Source: Berberis thunbergii (taxonomy: Eukaryota; Streptophyta; Magnoliopsida; Ranunculales; Berberidaceae). Taken from it: a stretch of DNA of 64,000 nucleotides. The stretch's first letter is position 1; each line of letters begins with the position of its first letter. Of the stretch, positions 11,207 through 21,419 are shown in pieces. A program made the position numbers and the translations under genes. Where the stretch lies: assembly GCA_003290165.1 (NCBI GenBank), contig QNQO01002058.1, positions 62,001 to 126,000 of the forward strand, in the 5' to 3' direction. The notes beneath the pieces were generated by a model. It was not told the DNA's origin. It did no database searches and worked only from the letters and a program-made list of their open reading frames with translations.

Positions 11207-12167
11207 TAGGGGTGGGCATCCTCTCCCGCGATCCCGATCTCGTCCCGTCCCTTCCCGATTTTTCCGGGTCTTAATGGGATTGAATAATTTCATCCCGATC
11301 CCATCCCGTCCCGATCTAGAATGGGATGGGATGGGATGAAGATTTTCAATCCCGCCAATCCCGTCCCGTCCCGAACTAATTTATTAATATTAATTATTAA
11401 TATTTTTATTTAATTATTTATTTTAGGATTGTGGATGCCCATACAAATTTATTGATGTATATAAAAAGCCATATATGAAGCTCATGCAAAGTATTTATGC
11501 TTTCACAAAAACTGGAAGTATGGTAGAGCCCAAGTGATGACTTCCATGTTTCACCACATATAAAAAGCAGAATCATCTTTAATGACAGTTTCTTACTTTC
11601 GTCTCAAGAAAACATTGTGGACAAGAGTCAAAGAAGAAATTAAAGTAGATTCCTTTCAATGAATAAACAACTTTCATAATGTAAAAGATTCCAAGTTATT
11701 GGGTCTAAATGACTGAGATATTCAGATTAGTGAAAACGTAACATAAGTTTGCGTGGACAAATTAAGGAAAAGTAACAAAAGAGGCTTCTTGTAGTACACT
11801 CAAATTATTTGTTCTTTCAGAAACAATATTAAAAGCACTTTCAATATTGTTTTCTCCAAACACAAGAAACACTCACTCCTTCATTTTATCAGATTTCTTG
11901 ATTGCTTGATAACTCCAAGCAGAAAACATTACCATGGCAGTTGTAGTTGTTGGACCGCTAGTTCAGAACCTCGTTTCCTTCCTCCAGACAGAGTTCACTT
12001 TGATTGGGGGAGTCAAGAAAGATGCAGGATGTAGATTAGCACGCTGATCCCATCCCGTCCCGAACCCGTTTGGGATGGGACGAGGTCGGGATGAGGTTTT
12101 TCCCATCCTGTCCCGTCCCGATCCCGTATGAACGGGATGAGTATATCTCGTCCCATGCCCACCCCTA
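11207..12167. mobile_element. Non-autonomous hAT-type element carrying an NLR gene fragment
   Basis: 961 bp, bounded by the perfect 13-bp inverted ends TAGGGGTGGGCAT and ATGCCCACCCCTA and by a perfect 8-bp duplication ATCTCCAT (11199-11206 and 12168-12175), as in hAT elements. Both subterminal regions are packed with GGGAT/CCCGTCCCG motifs able to form hairpins. The middle (about 11420-12030) is unlike the ends in base composition and holds a promoter-like stretch and the start of a CC-NBS-LRR gene. It sits inside exon 1 of the hAT transposase gene, so it arrived after that gene did. Confidence 0.9.
11934..12047 (+). pseudogene. Captured N-terminus of a CC-NBS-LRR resistance protein
   Basis: A 37-codon frame starting in a good plant context (accATGgc). 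It reads MAVVVVGPLVQNLVSFLQ, then TEFTLIGGVKKDAG, the pattern of the first helix of the Rx/RGA-type coiled-coil domain of plant NLR immune receptors. Similarity ends near 12030, where transposon subterminal sequence begins and supplies the stop at 12045-12047. The ~500 bp upstream is intergenic-like, with a TATA-like 'tataaaaag' near 11562, and could be the captured gene's promoter and leader. No NB-ARC or LRR follows, so no receptor can be made. Confidence 0.7.
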
Positions 12168-13378
12168 ATCTCCATTGGTTCGTGTTTAGACCTCCCATTG
12201 GCTACATTTATGAAGCTATGGATCAAGCCAAGGAAAAAATTGCAAAGAATCTTGGAAACAAGGAGTCAAGATACAAAAAAATATGGAATGTCATTGATGA
12301 AAGGTGGAATCTACAACTCCATCGCCCTTTACATGCGGCAACATACTATCTTAATCCTCATTTCCATTATAGTGACAACTTTCAAGCTGATGAAGAGATC
12401 ATGGATGGCTATTATGAAACAACTGAGCGTTTGATTCCATCGAGACGAGAAAGGAATCTCATTGACCAACAACTTGATGTGTTCAGAAGAGGTGCAGGGA
12501 CATTTGGGAGACAATCTGACATTGAGGCAAGGATCACGAAACAACCTGGTATGTTTAGTGTTTATTTAACTTGAACATTTTCATTGATTACATGTTTATG
12601 TCTTTTTACGTATTAAAATTATGATATTATTATTGTAGCTTATTGGTGGGAAAACTTTGGAAGCCATTGTCCGGAATTGCAGAATGTGGCCAAGAGAATT
12701 TTGAGCTTGACTTGTAGTGCTACGGGGTGTGAACGTAATTGGAGCACATTTGATCAAGTGAGCAAAGATTTTTTGTTTGTCTATTTCATATTTTCACTAA
12801 TTAGTTGTCATGTATGATGTGGATATTTAGTAATTTAACTTTCTAATATGTTATATGCATGGTAGATTCATACAAAGAAGCGAAATCGATTAGAACAAAA
12901 GCGATTGAATGCACTTGTATTTGTCAAATTCAATCTTGCGCTTGACCAACGCCAACAACATAAGACACAAGGCACAGATCCCATTCTATTGTCGGAGTTA
13001 GATAATGACAATGAATGGATTGTGGAGCAAGAAGATTAGACACTCCCCAATGATACCTCATGGTTGGACATAGTCGATTGTTTCGTTGACAATGAAGCCG
13101 AGCTAAGCCGAAAATGGCGTCGTAAGTTAATAATTTATTACTTGTTTGCTTTATTTATTCAAATTTACTTCTAGTTGTTTACTATAGTTAGTTACTACTT
13201 TTGAACTTTAATGTGAATAGGACCAAGAAATTTAACGAAGTCGACAAAGGGAAAGAACAAAGTCATTGAAGATGAAGAGGAAGAAGATTGTGAGTTGGAA
13301 TATGAGATTGATGTCATTGATAATGCAGACATTGCAATTATTGATGCAATTATCGATGAGCATGAAACTACTTCATGA

Positions 13379-14192
13379 AGGGATCAAAGTTGGAACCAGG
13401 GAAAGACTATAACTTCTAATTTAATAGTTATTATTGCTTAATAGTTTATATTTTGCCTTTTGAGAGTCATTTTGTATACACTTCCACACATTCTTGGGTA
13501 TAGTTTGCGTATAGGATAGAATGTTAGAATGAACAAGAAGTGTTGAAGTCTTATACTTTTTGACAAGTGAAATCTTTTACTTTTTGGCAAAAGAAGTCCA
13601 CTTTGCTCTACTATATTTTGTTTGTTTTCCTAGAATTTTCAAAAAGACTTGATAAAAGCAATATTCTGCACAAACAACAATATATTGGAACTGATCAATT
13701 TTTTTGTAAATTTTCATCACACAAACAAAGTTGAACTTGGATTACATTCATTCATCTTCATTCTAATAAATTCTCTTCAATCGCAATGGTCGTTCTAATG
13801 GTCATCTCATTCGCACTTGCCACATCTATTGCCCCACTTTTATACTTTGATCAAGCTTAATACACTTCGAGTTTCAGGTAATTTTGAAACCTATAAAGAG
13901 TACAAAGAATGTAAGTAAAAAGAAATGATATATTCCTAAATGAAGGCAAATATAAATATATATATATAGATATATTATAATTAAAAAAATCTTAGGATTT
14001 ACGATTAAATCTAAATCTTACACGTTATGATTTACAATACGATTTACGATTCACTAACACTGTATAGCTCAACGTCTAAAGTTTTAAAAATCATTGCAGC
14101 ATATCTTGATATAATTAGTTTACTTAAGAATAGTTTAACTAATGTATATTTTATACTGATATAAATAAGTGAATTTTCAAGCTCAAGCCTTT
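13379..14192. other. Spacer, probably 3' region of the hAT element
   Basis: AT-rich. A short direct repeat ('cttatactttttg' and 'cttttactttttgg') occurs near 13550-13590. No gene is seen. The 3' terminal repeat of the hAT element may lie here, but I could not identify it. Confidence 0.4.
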
Positions 14193-14424
14193 TGATAGGA
14201 GCAAAATTATGTTATTTTTGTACAATATTTCTATATATAATTGGCTATTTTAAGTTAATTATGGTATTAATCGCTATGTTATTTTAGTATCATATTTCTA
14301 TATATAATTGTCTATTTTAAGTTAATTATGGTATTAATCGCTATTTTTCGTGTTTGTGTATGTTTCCAATAACAAGATTCCAAAATAGAAGCTAAGTGGT
14401 GCGGGTTTGAATTAAAAAGACTTG

Positions 14425-14903
14425 TGTCACGGACTAGCAATCCGTGCGGCACTAGCTATCCAATTCACTAGTAAGCCTATGAGTAGTTACTTTGACGGAC
14501 ACAAATATTAACTTGAGAATGCACAATATCAATCTGTAGACAATATAACAATGCACAATAGTCAGCAAAAGCTTTCATTAACATTCAACAGATTACAATG
14601 GGAAAGAACGTTCAGAAGGACGTTGCTCAAGACTAGTTCGATGCTATCGATCGATGGAAATACAAGTTTGAAGTTGAAAAGCAATGCAAAGAAAATAATA
14701 AAAATGCTAGCGGTATAGTCTGACCCGACTATGCAATGGAGGCAACACGTCCTCACAGTCAAGAGCTCAAACCTTCCCCCTATAATATAGATGCTAAGCA
14801 TTTGGGCACTTTTCAAAAGGGAACATTGAGTTTTGAGACCATTAGGAAAGTCTTGAAAGGCCTCTGACCTTGATTTCCCTGACCAACGGTACTAGTCCTG
14901 ACA
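14425..14903 (-). repeat. 3' LTR of the outer gypsy element
   Basis: 479 bp; begins TGTCACGG and ends TCCTGACA on the plus strand. It pairs with 27069-27547. Adjacent at 14904-14914 is the complement of the polypurine tract GTGTGGGAGAG. Confidence 0.9.
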
Positions 14904-14914
14904 CTCTCCCACAC

Positions 14915-17900
14915 TCAATTCACTAACGCCCTCGCAGCAAACTTTTCCAAGTACTCTTCTAGCTTTGAGAGGTATGGAAGCAGATGCTCGACTGGATCCC
15001 AACTGATCTCTAAAGGAGGTTCATCCTGCCACTTGACCAAATACTCTCTATCCGGGCCTGTGTTGTTGATGAGGCAGTCAACTAAGATTTCTTCCACTTC
15101 TCGATCTGGCTTAGTAGGATGCTTAGGTAATGCTCGGGTAGATACATTTCTTGTGGGATCAGTGGCATCTGCATGGTAGGACTTCAAGTTACTTGCATGG
15201 AAGACAAGATGGGTGAAACGGAGCCAATGTGGTAACTTGACGCGATAGGAGACTTTGTCGACTTTCTCAATAATCTGTATCGGTCCCTCATACTTGCGAA
15301 ACAGATTGTTGTGTGCTCTAGCTGTCCTTTTATACTTGTTGAACATATCTAGCTTCACCAATACCAAGTCCCCGACTTCAAAAGGATCAATCTGTCGTTT
15401 CTTGTCGGCCCATTTCTTCATGTGACGGGAGGCTTTCTCAAGATAGGCTCGAGAACCTTCAATGTTTTCCTGCCAGGCTTTGACAAATTCAAAAGCTCTT
15501 GGGCTGGGTCCTTGGTAGCCGATAAGTACTGTATGTGGTGTCAATGGTTGCTGACCAGTAACCAACTGAAAGGGGCTGGAGTGAGTAGCTGAGCTCTTTT
15601 GTAAGTTGAAACAGAATTGTGCAACATTAAGTAGTCCCACCCAATTTTTCTGATTTGCACTTACAAAATGACGAAGGTATTCTTCGAGAATAGAGTTAAA
15701 GCGTTCAGTCTGTCCGTCAGATTAGGGATGTTGGCTTGTCGACATATTAAGTTTGGATCCCAAGAGCTTGAACAACTCCTTCCAAAACTTTCCTGTGAAG
15801 CGAGCATGACGGTCGCTAACAATGTTTTCGGGCATTCCCCAATACTTCACTACATGCTTGAGGAATAATTGCGCCGTATCTTCGACTATGCAAGTCAATT
15901 CGGTCAGCACAAAGGTCACATGCTTTGAGAATTAGTCAACAACTACAAGGATACACCTAAAATCCTTCACTTTCGGTAACCTAGTAATGAAGTCCATGGA
16001 AACACTTTCCCAAGGACGAGTCGGAACAGACAAGGGCTCTAGTAAGCCTACTGGTCGATCTCTTTCAACCTTATCTTGCTGGTAAATAAGACATGTTCGA
16101 ATATAGGCCATTACATCCTCCTGTATCTGCGGCCAATAGTACCCCCTCTCTAGCAATGGAAGTGTTCGTCTCCAACCTGGATGTCCCGCCCAATGGGTGT
16201 CATGGCATTCGCTCAAAAGTTCTTTCCTCAAACCAGAGGTTCTTGGAACATAGAAGTGATTACCAGTTGTGAGTATTGCTCCATCTTTTATCCAGAACCG
16301 TCGAGTTTTGCCCTGCTTGATCAACTCAGTAATCGCCTTCGCTTGTGGGTCTGTTTGTAGGCCTGCTTTGATCCTCTCCAAGATGGTGTGACTCGGACCG
16401 GTATGGGTGAGCACTGCAAGGTCTGCCATTCTACTGAGTGCATCAGCTACATTGTTAGTGCGCCCTGGCTTGTATTCCAATACTAAGTCAAATTCTGCTA
16501 ATTTTTCCTACCATCGAGATTGTTTGGAGGTTAGCATCTTCTGAGTAAGGAAATGGCTTGCTGCAGCATTATCCGTTTTAACAAGGACTTGAGATCCCAA
16601 AAGGTAGTGTCTCCACACCCGTAAACAATGTACAATGGCTAGCAATTCCTTTTCTTGGGCTGAGTAACGGACTCTGTATCATTCAACTTTCGACTCTCAT
16701 ATGCTACCGGGTGACCATCTTGAAGCACAACTCCCCCTAAGGCATAATCAGATGCATCTGTTTGTACTTCAAAGGGCTTGGTGATGTCTGGCAAGGCCAA
16801 TACTGGATCTTTCATCACGGCCAGTTTCAAGTCTTGGAATGAAGCTTCACACTGCCTATCCCATTCCCATGTTCGGTCTTGTTTCAACAAATTTGTCAGA
16901 GCAACAACTCTCTTAGAGTAGTCCCTTATGAAACGACGATAATAGTTTGCGAGTCCAAGGAAAGAACGTAGTTGAGACACGTTCTTAGGAGTGTTCCAAT
17001 CATGGATTGCCTTGACTTTCTCCATGCCCATCTGAATCTTGCCATTGCCAATAACATGACCCAAGAAATTGATCTGGGTCTGGCCGAATGCGCACTTCTC
17101 CTTCTTGACAAAGAGATGATTATCCCTAAGGATTTGGAACACTTCTCGCAAATGATGTAGGTGTTCTTCTATAGTCCCACTATAAACCACAATATCATCA
17201 AGATAGACAACCACAGACTTGTCCAGAAGGTGACGAAACAAGCCATTCATAAGGGTGCAAAACGTAGCTGGAGCATTAGTCAAGCCGAAGGGCATTACTA
17301 GAAACTCATATGACCCATATCTAGTAGAACAAGCAGTTTTGGGTTCGTCGCCAGCAGCAATGCGGACCTGATGGTAACCTGATCTCAAGTCGAGTTTTGT
17401 GAAGTATATGGCGGATCCAAGTTGGTCGAATAAGTCTGCAATGAGCGGTAGCGGATATTTTTCTTTATAGTGACTTTGTTCAAGGCTCTATAGTCAACAC
17501 AAAGGCGAATACTACCATCATGTTTCCGCTGAAAAAGAACAGGTGCCCCATATGGACTACGTGTGGGTGGCTTGGCACCAGGCACTAACTCAATTTTGTG
17601 ATCAATGAGCCTTCTGAGAGGTAGATTCTTTGGCAACTCATTCGGCATCACTTCGCTAAAGTCAGCAATAACTTGGTCAACTTCCTCGGGGATTTTGCTA
17701 GTATCATCTTCCATCTCTAGCTTTGCCACAGCTAAGTATGCATCTTCTCCTTTGGCCAAACCTCTCTTGACTTGGAGCGCCGACAATATTCTATCATGAG
17801 TTGTGGGTCGAATTGAGGTTGGTACAATGCGTAGTCTGGGTCCGAAAAAGCCCAAGGAGTCCATGAAAGGTAGTGGTCCTGCTGCAGCTCCTCGGAAGAA

Positions 17901-18692
17901 TTCTTGGCCAAGAATCACCTTAAAATCATCAAGTGGGACGGCCAAGAAGTTTGATCTTCCTTCCCATGGACCAACCTGTTGTGGCACAGCTCTAGCCATA
18001 CCATTAATTGAGATTGCCTCAGAGTTGACAACTTTCAATTTACCCACAACTTCTTCTAAGTTCAGACCCACACGTCTACTTTCCTCTGGGGCAATAAAAT
18101 TGTATGTCGCTCATGAATCCAACAATGCTTGGGAAGGGAACCCATTGATAGTGATGTCGATGTATTGTAAAACCTTCTTGTGTGGGTGCTCATACATTTC
18201 TCCTTTGACAGCATTGAGCTTGCGTAGAGCTCCCATCTAGGAGGTCTCATTGTTGATGGGGTTCGAGCTCGATGCGGTCGAGTTAGAAGGTTCTGTTTGA
18301 AGCAAGGACATCAATGAGTGTAGGGCTGGTTTGGATGGACATTTGCCTGTTGGGTGATCCCTGCTATTGCAAAGAATGCATGGGGCAGGTGCAGATGGTC
18401 TCCACTTTCCAGAGTAGTTTTGCCCTCATTTGTTGTTGTAATTTGAGTTGCTAGGGTTGGCATTCCAATTTCTGTTGGAACTCCAGTTCTGGTTGGACGG
18501 CCGAGAATTGTAGTTTACTCGGTTCTGATTTGAGTTTCCCCAGTTTTGGTGAGGTGATCGAGCATTCGACCCTGAGCTCGAATTGGTACTGCCAGTTCTA
18601 GCTGTGGAGTGATTGAGCGAAGTGGGTCCAGCCATGGGCATATAATCGCTATACCTTTCTGTTGCTGCAATAGCACTTGTAATATCCGTCAC
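14915..18692 (-). pseudogene. Outer gypsy pol and 3' gag, decayed
   Basis: Homologous to the intact polyprotein at 21420-26060 but broken throughout. From the 5' side (high coordinates) it has the Gag tail and zinc-knuckle region, protease, reverse transcriptase with YLDDIVVYS, RNase H, integrase and a C-terminal chromodomain. Damage visible: the protease DSGA motif is turned into DS-stop-A near 18110; about 90 bp is missing in frame at 17559, removing 30 residues before [11 protein letters not shown]; there is a frameshift in RNase H near 16665; and stops lie near 16508, 15930 and 15722. Several stops are C-to-T changes, as expected from methylated-cytosine decay. Not translatable as one protein. 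Confidence 0.9.
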
Positions 18693-18884
18693 TGATATTC
18701 ACATAATTATTACATAATATATCCCTTAATTTATACATGTTAGTGTTTCGATTATTATATTTTATAATAATTATTTCGTTTACATGTCTTTGTAGGAATT
18801 TGAGCGTAAACGATGAAATCACATTAAAGCGACAAGTTAAGGAACGACAATTAGTCGATTCCAAAGGTGGTATAAAGCAGTCAC

Positions 18885-19068
18885 AAACCTAAACCCGAAA
18901 CCTAATTCATAACCTAAACCCAAAACCTAATTCATAACCTAAACCCAATCCATAACCTAAACCCAAAACCTAATTCATAACCTAAACTCAATCCATAACC
19001 TAAACCCGAAACCTAATTCATAACCTAAACCCAATCCATACCCTAAACCCAAACCTAAGCCCAATCCT
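18885..19068 (+). repeat. Telomere-like CCTAAACCC tandem repeat inside solo LTR
   Basis: About ten copies of 'acctaaaccc' alternate with 'aaacctaattcat' or 'aatccata' in 18-25-bp units. The core resembles the plant telomere repeat CCCTAAA, but the spacing is not 7 bp and it lies wholly inside the LTR just before its TATA box. It is a promoter-proximal repeat of the LTR, not an interstitial telomere. Confidence 0.75.
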
Positions 19069-19129
19069 TCTCCTACCCTCATTGATGAATCATTCCCTCA
19101 TTTCATCCCTATTATTTTCTATAAATAGA

Positions 19130-19138
19130 GGAGAATAG
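19130..19138 (+). promoter_or_regulatory. TATA box of the family C LTR
   Basis: TATAAATAG, followed by a purine-rich stretch, about 437 bp from the LTR start. This is the usual plant Pol II promoter form and would drive transcription rightward. Confidence 0.6.
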
Positions 19139-20693
19139 GGTGAGAATAGAGGGAGAAAGAGAAGGGAAAAGAAGAGAATTAGAAATCAAAACCTCTTCCT
19201 CAATGGAGATTTCCTCAAAGAAGCTCCTCTCTCAAAGGTGATTCACAATCACCCTCACCACTCATCCATCTCTCACTCACTCCACTCACTCAGCACACAG
19301 TCACCTCGCCACCACAGTCACCTCGCCATCGCCACCACCGAGCTCCGCAACCGCCACCGTCACCGTCACCACCGTGAAACAGGGGTGTGACAACCCTGTT
19401 TCACGTCCAATTTTCACTCCACCACCACTCTTTGCTCCTCTCCCCTGTCCACACAACCGCCACCATCTCTGCACGAGTCCCACCACCACAACAGACCACG
19501 AAAAGCCGCGACAGAACCACCGCAACCACGCCGCGAAACAGAGCCGCACCGCGACTCTGTTTTGCCTCGCGACAGAGCCTGTTCTCCTCCTCTGTCGGCC
19601 TCTTTTCATCTCGAGCTCCTTCCCGCATCCCTCTCTCACGACCATCGTCGCAAGCGACGCTTCAGCAAGCGGCACAGACCACCGCGACAACGAAAATAGG
19701 GGAGTATTTTTCCCGATTTCTCTTTGTTGTTTTTTTTGCTGTTTTATTTGGTGTTTCCTCACCTTTGTTCGTCTTTTGCAGGTTCTGGAAGCAATTTGGA
19801 TTCGAGGACGGTCGCGAGGAGCGAAGAAAATCACCGCGAGAGCCACTGTCGCGCTGGAGAAGACGACCGAAGCGAGCGGCTGGGAGAATGAGTCAAATTT
19901 TTTGGCTATTTACACCCCCGATTTTGCTCTGTACCACCACAAAGCGTTTTGGGACCATTTGTCTCGGGATTCGTGTTCAGACCACCTGCTGATCTGCTGA
20001 GTGCCACCACATCGAGTTTGTGACAAACTAAATGGGTTGTATAAGTTATTTTGATTTATTTTACTGAATTGTGTGCTTAATTGTTAATTACAATTTATTT
20101 CTGAATTTTGATAAATTGCTTTCACCTTGCATGTTCGAGAAATTAAACTTGATATGTTTGGTAGTTAGAATTACCCTTTATTAATATTCAAAGCATGTGT
20201 TAAAAATATTAAGCTTAAACTTTGATTAAGTGTGCCCTAAAAAGACACTTAATACTTTGTAAGAGCGTATTTGCTTGAAATAATTTGTTAATGTTTGATA
20301 GAAACATGGTATAAGTTTAATTGGATTTTAACGATCACATATTCGGTGTAAGCAAGGGATTCTCATCCCTAACGCTTCTCATTTTTAAATTTAGTAATTT
20401 AGATTTCAATAATTTTACTAACTCATTGGTGAGTCCAAGCCACAAAAACCCATTTCATCTATCTCTTATTTTATTTTTCTTATTTTTAATTTATTTTTAG
20501 TTTAGTTTTAAAGTGTTGTAACCCCATTTTCCATTTAAATTAGTTTAATTAAATTCTAAAATTCAATTGCATCCACCTTCTTCGTGGGATCGACCCGTAC
20601 TTGCCGTTGTCTACCAGTTAGGCACCGTGCACTTGCGGTTATTACAAGTGGGCTGAATTAACCCATTAATTTAGGTTAGTTAAATCCGCATCA

Positions 20694-20944
20694 GTCACCT
20701 TCTGTCTTTGTAATTCTGCTTGCAGAAGCAGCTAAGCTTGTTCCATGAAACAAAAAACTTTGTCCTTCTCAGACATGTCTCGAATATCTAGCAAGCAAGT
20801 TGAGAACTGCCTGACATAGTCTCGAATATTGCCTATCTGTTTGATGGTGTGGAGCTTCCTCCTTGCTAAGAAATCAATATTCTCAGGCAAGAATTGATTT
20901 CTGAGTTCCCTTTTTGAGATCTGCCCAAGTTCTAATAAGGATGC
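20694..20944 (-). pseudogene. Outer gypsy gag, middle fragment
   Basis: A 250-bp piece of the outer element's Gag, trapped between the family C solo LTR and the nested plus-strand gypsy copy. On the minus strand it encodes the part around the NQFLPEN, LHTIKQ and IRDYVRQFS motifs. Both neighbours inserted within this short stretch of gag. Confidence 0.85.
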
Positions 20945-21392
20945 TGTAAGGACTCAAGGTCAGAGGCCATCCTAATGGTCTCAAAACTCAATGTTCCCTT
21001 TTGAAAAGTGCCCAAATGCTTAGCATCTATATTATAGGGGGAAGGTTTGAGCTCTTGACTGTGAGGACGTGTTGCCTCCATTGCATAGTCGGGCCAGACT
21101 GTACCGCTAGCATTTTTATTATTTTCTTTGCATTGCTTTTCAACTTCAAACTTGTATTCTCTTCGATCGATAGCATCGAACTAGTCTTGAGCAACGTCCT
21201 TCCGAACGTTCCTCCCCATTGTAACCTATTGAATGTGAATGAGAGCTTTTACTGACTATTGTGCATTGTTATATTGTCTACAGATTGATATTGTGCATTC
21301 TCAAGTTAATATTTGTGCCCGTCAAAGTAACTACTCATAGGCTTACTAGTGGATTGGATAACTAGTGCCGCACGGATTACTAGTCCGTGACA
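20945..21392 (+). repeat. 5' LTR of the nested gypsy element
   Basis: 448 bp, TGTAAGGACT to GTCCGTGACA. It would hold the element's promoter; a weak TATA-like 'ctatattatag' lies at 21028-21038. An 84-codon open frame in the LTR (21001-21255) recurs in every LTR copy and is not a gene. Confidence 0.95.
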
Positions 21393-21394
21393 GT

Positions 21395-21406
21395 TGGTAT
21401 CAGAGC
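21395..21406 (+). promoter_or_regulatory. Primer binding site, initiator-Met tRNA
   Basis: TGGTATCAGAGC, two bases after the 5' LTR. It is complementary to the 3' end of plant initiator-Met tRNA, which primes minus-strand DNA synthesis. Confidence 0.9.
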
Positions 21407-21419
21407 TAGAGCTTGTTGA

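Larger units (their letters stand above)
10000..13378 (+). pseudogene. hAT-superfamily transposase, broken
   Basis: Encodes a plant hAT transposase (DNA cut-and-paste). Exon 1 begins with a BED-type zinc finger (CNYCGKE with a downstream H-C pair, residues about 20-50). It continues into a DUF659-like catalytic region with the CTIMSDGWTDGKSR and TDSASAYV motifs. The hAT dimerisation region lies further on (AKRILSLTCSATGCERNWS, KKRNRLEQKRLNALVFVKFN). Consistent introns can be read at 12549-12638, 12758-12865 and 13122-13220, with GT...AG borders. Damage: TAA at 10753-10755 where Gln is expected, TAG at 13037-13039 with homology continuing beyond it, and a 961-bp element inserted at 11207. The transposon's own terminal repeats were not found. 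Non-functional. Confidence 0.9.
18693..20693 (+). mobile_element. Solo LTR (family C), 2001 bp, in outer gypsy gag
   Basis: Starts TGATATTCAC and ends CCGCATCA, with a perfect 5-bp GTCAC duplication (18688-18692 and 20694-20698) that restores the outer gag reading when removed. No internal retroelement sequence remains, so two LTRs have recombined to one. The LTR has a TATA box (TATAAATAG, 19130-19138), a purine-rich leader region and a GC-richer middle. Two overlapping open frames of about 200 codons at 19374-20000 are compositionally biased and match no retroelement protein I recognise. The long LTR suggests a Tat/Athila-like gypsy family, an inference from size only. Confidence 0.9.

Noticed and set aside
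11963..12226. Minus-strand open frames across the right end of the hAT-type element
   Set aside because: Shadow frames of the GGGAT-rich subterminal repeats and the captured NLR start.
14562..14816. 84-codon open frame recurring at 14562-14816, 21001-21255, 26128-26382 and 27206-27460
   Set aside because: It lies inside the gypsy LTRs and recurs only because the LTR does; no domain and no initiation context specific to a protein.
18885..19068. Interstitial telomere repeat
   Set aside because: CCTAAACCC cores are not in 7-bp periodicity and are wholly contained in an LTR with defined ends.
19374..20000. Two overlapping ~200-codon open frames in the family C solo LTR
   Set aside because: GC-rich, biased stretch open in several frames on both strands; no recognisable retroelement or host domain.
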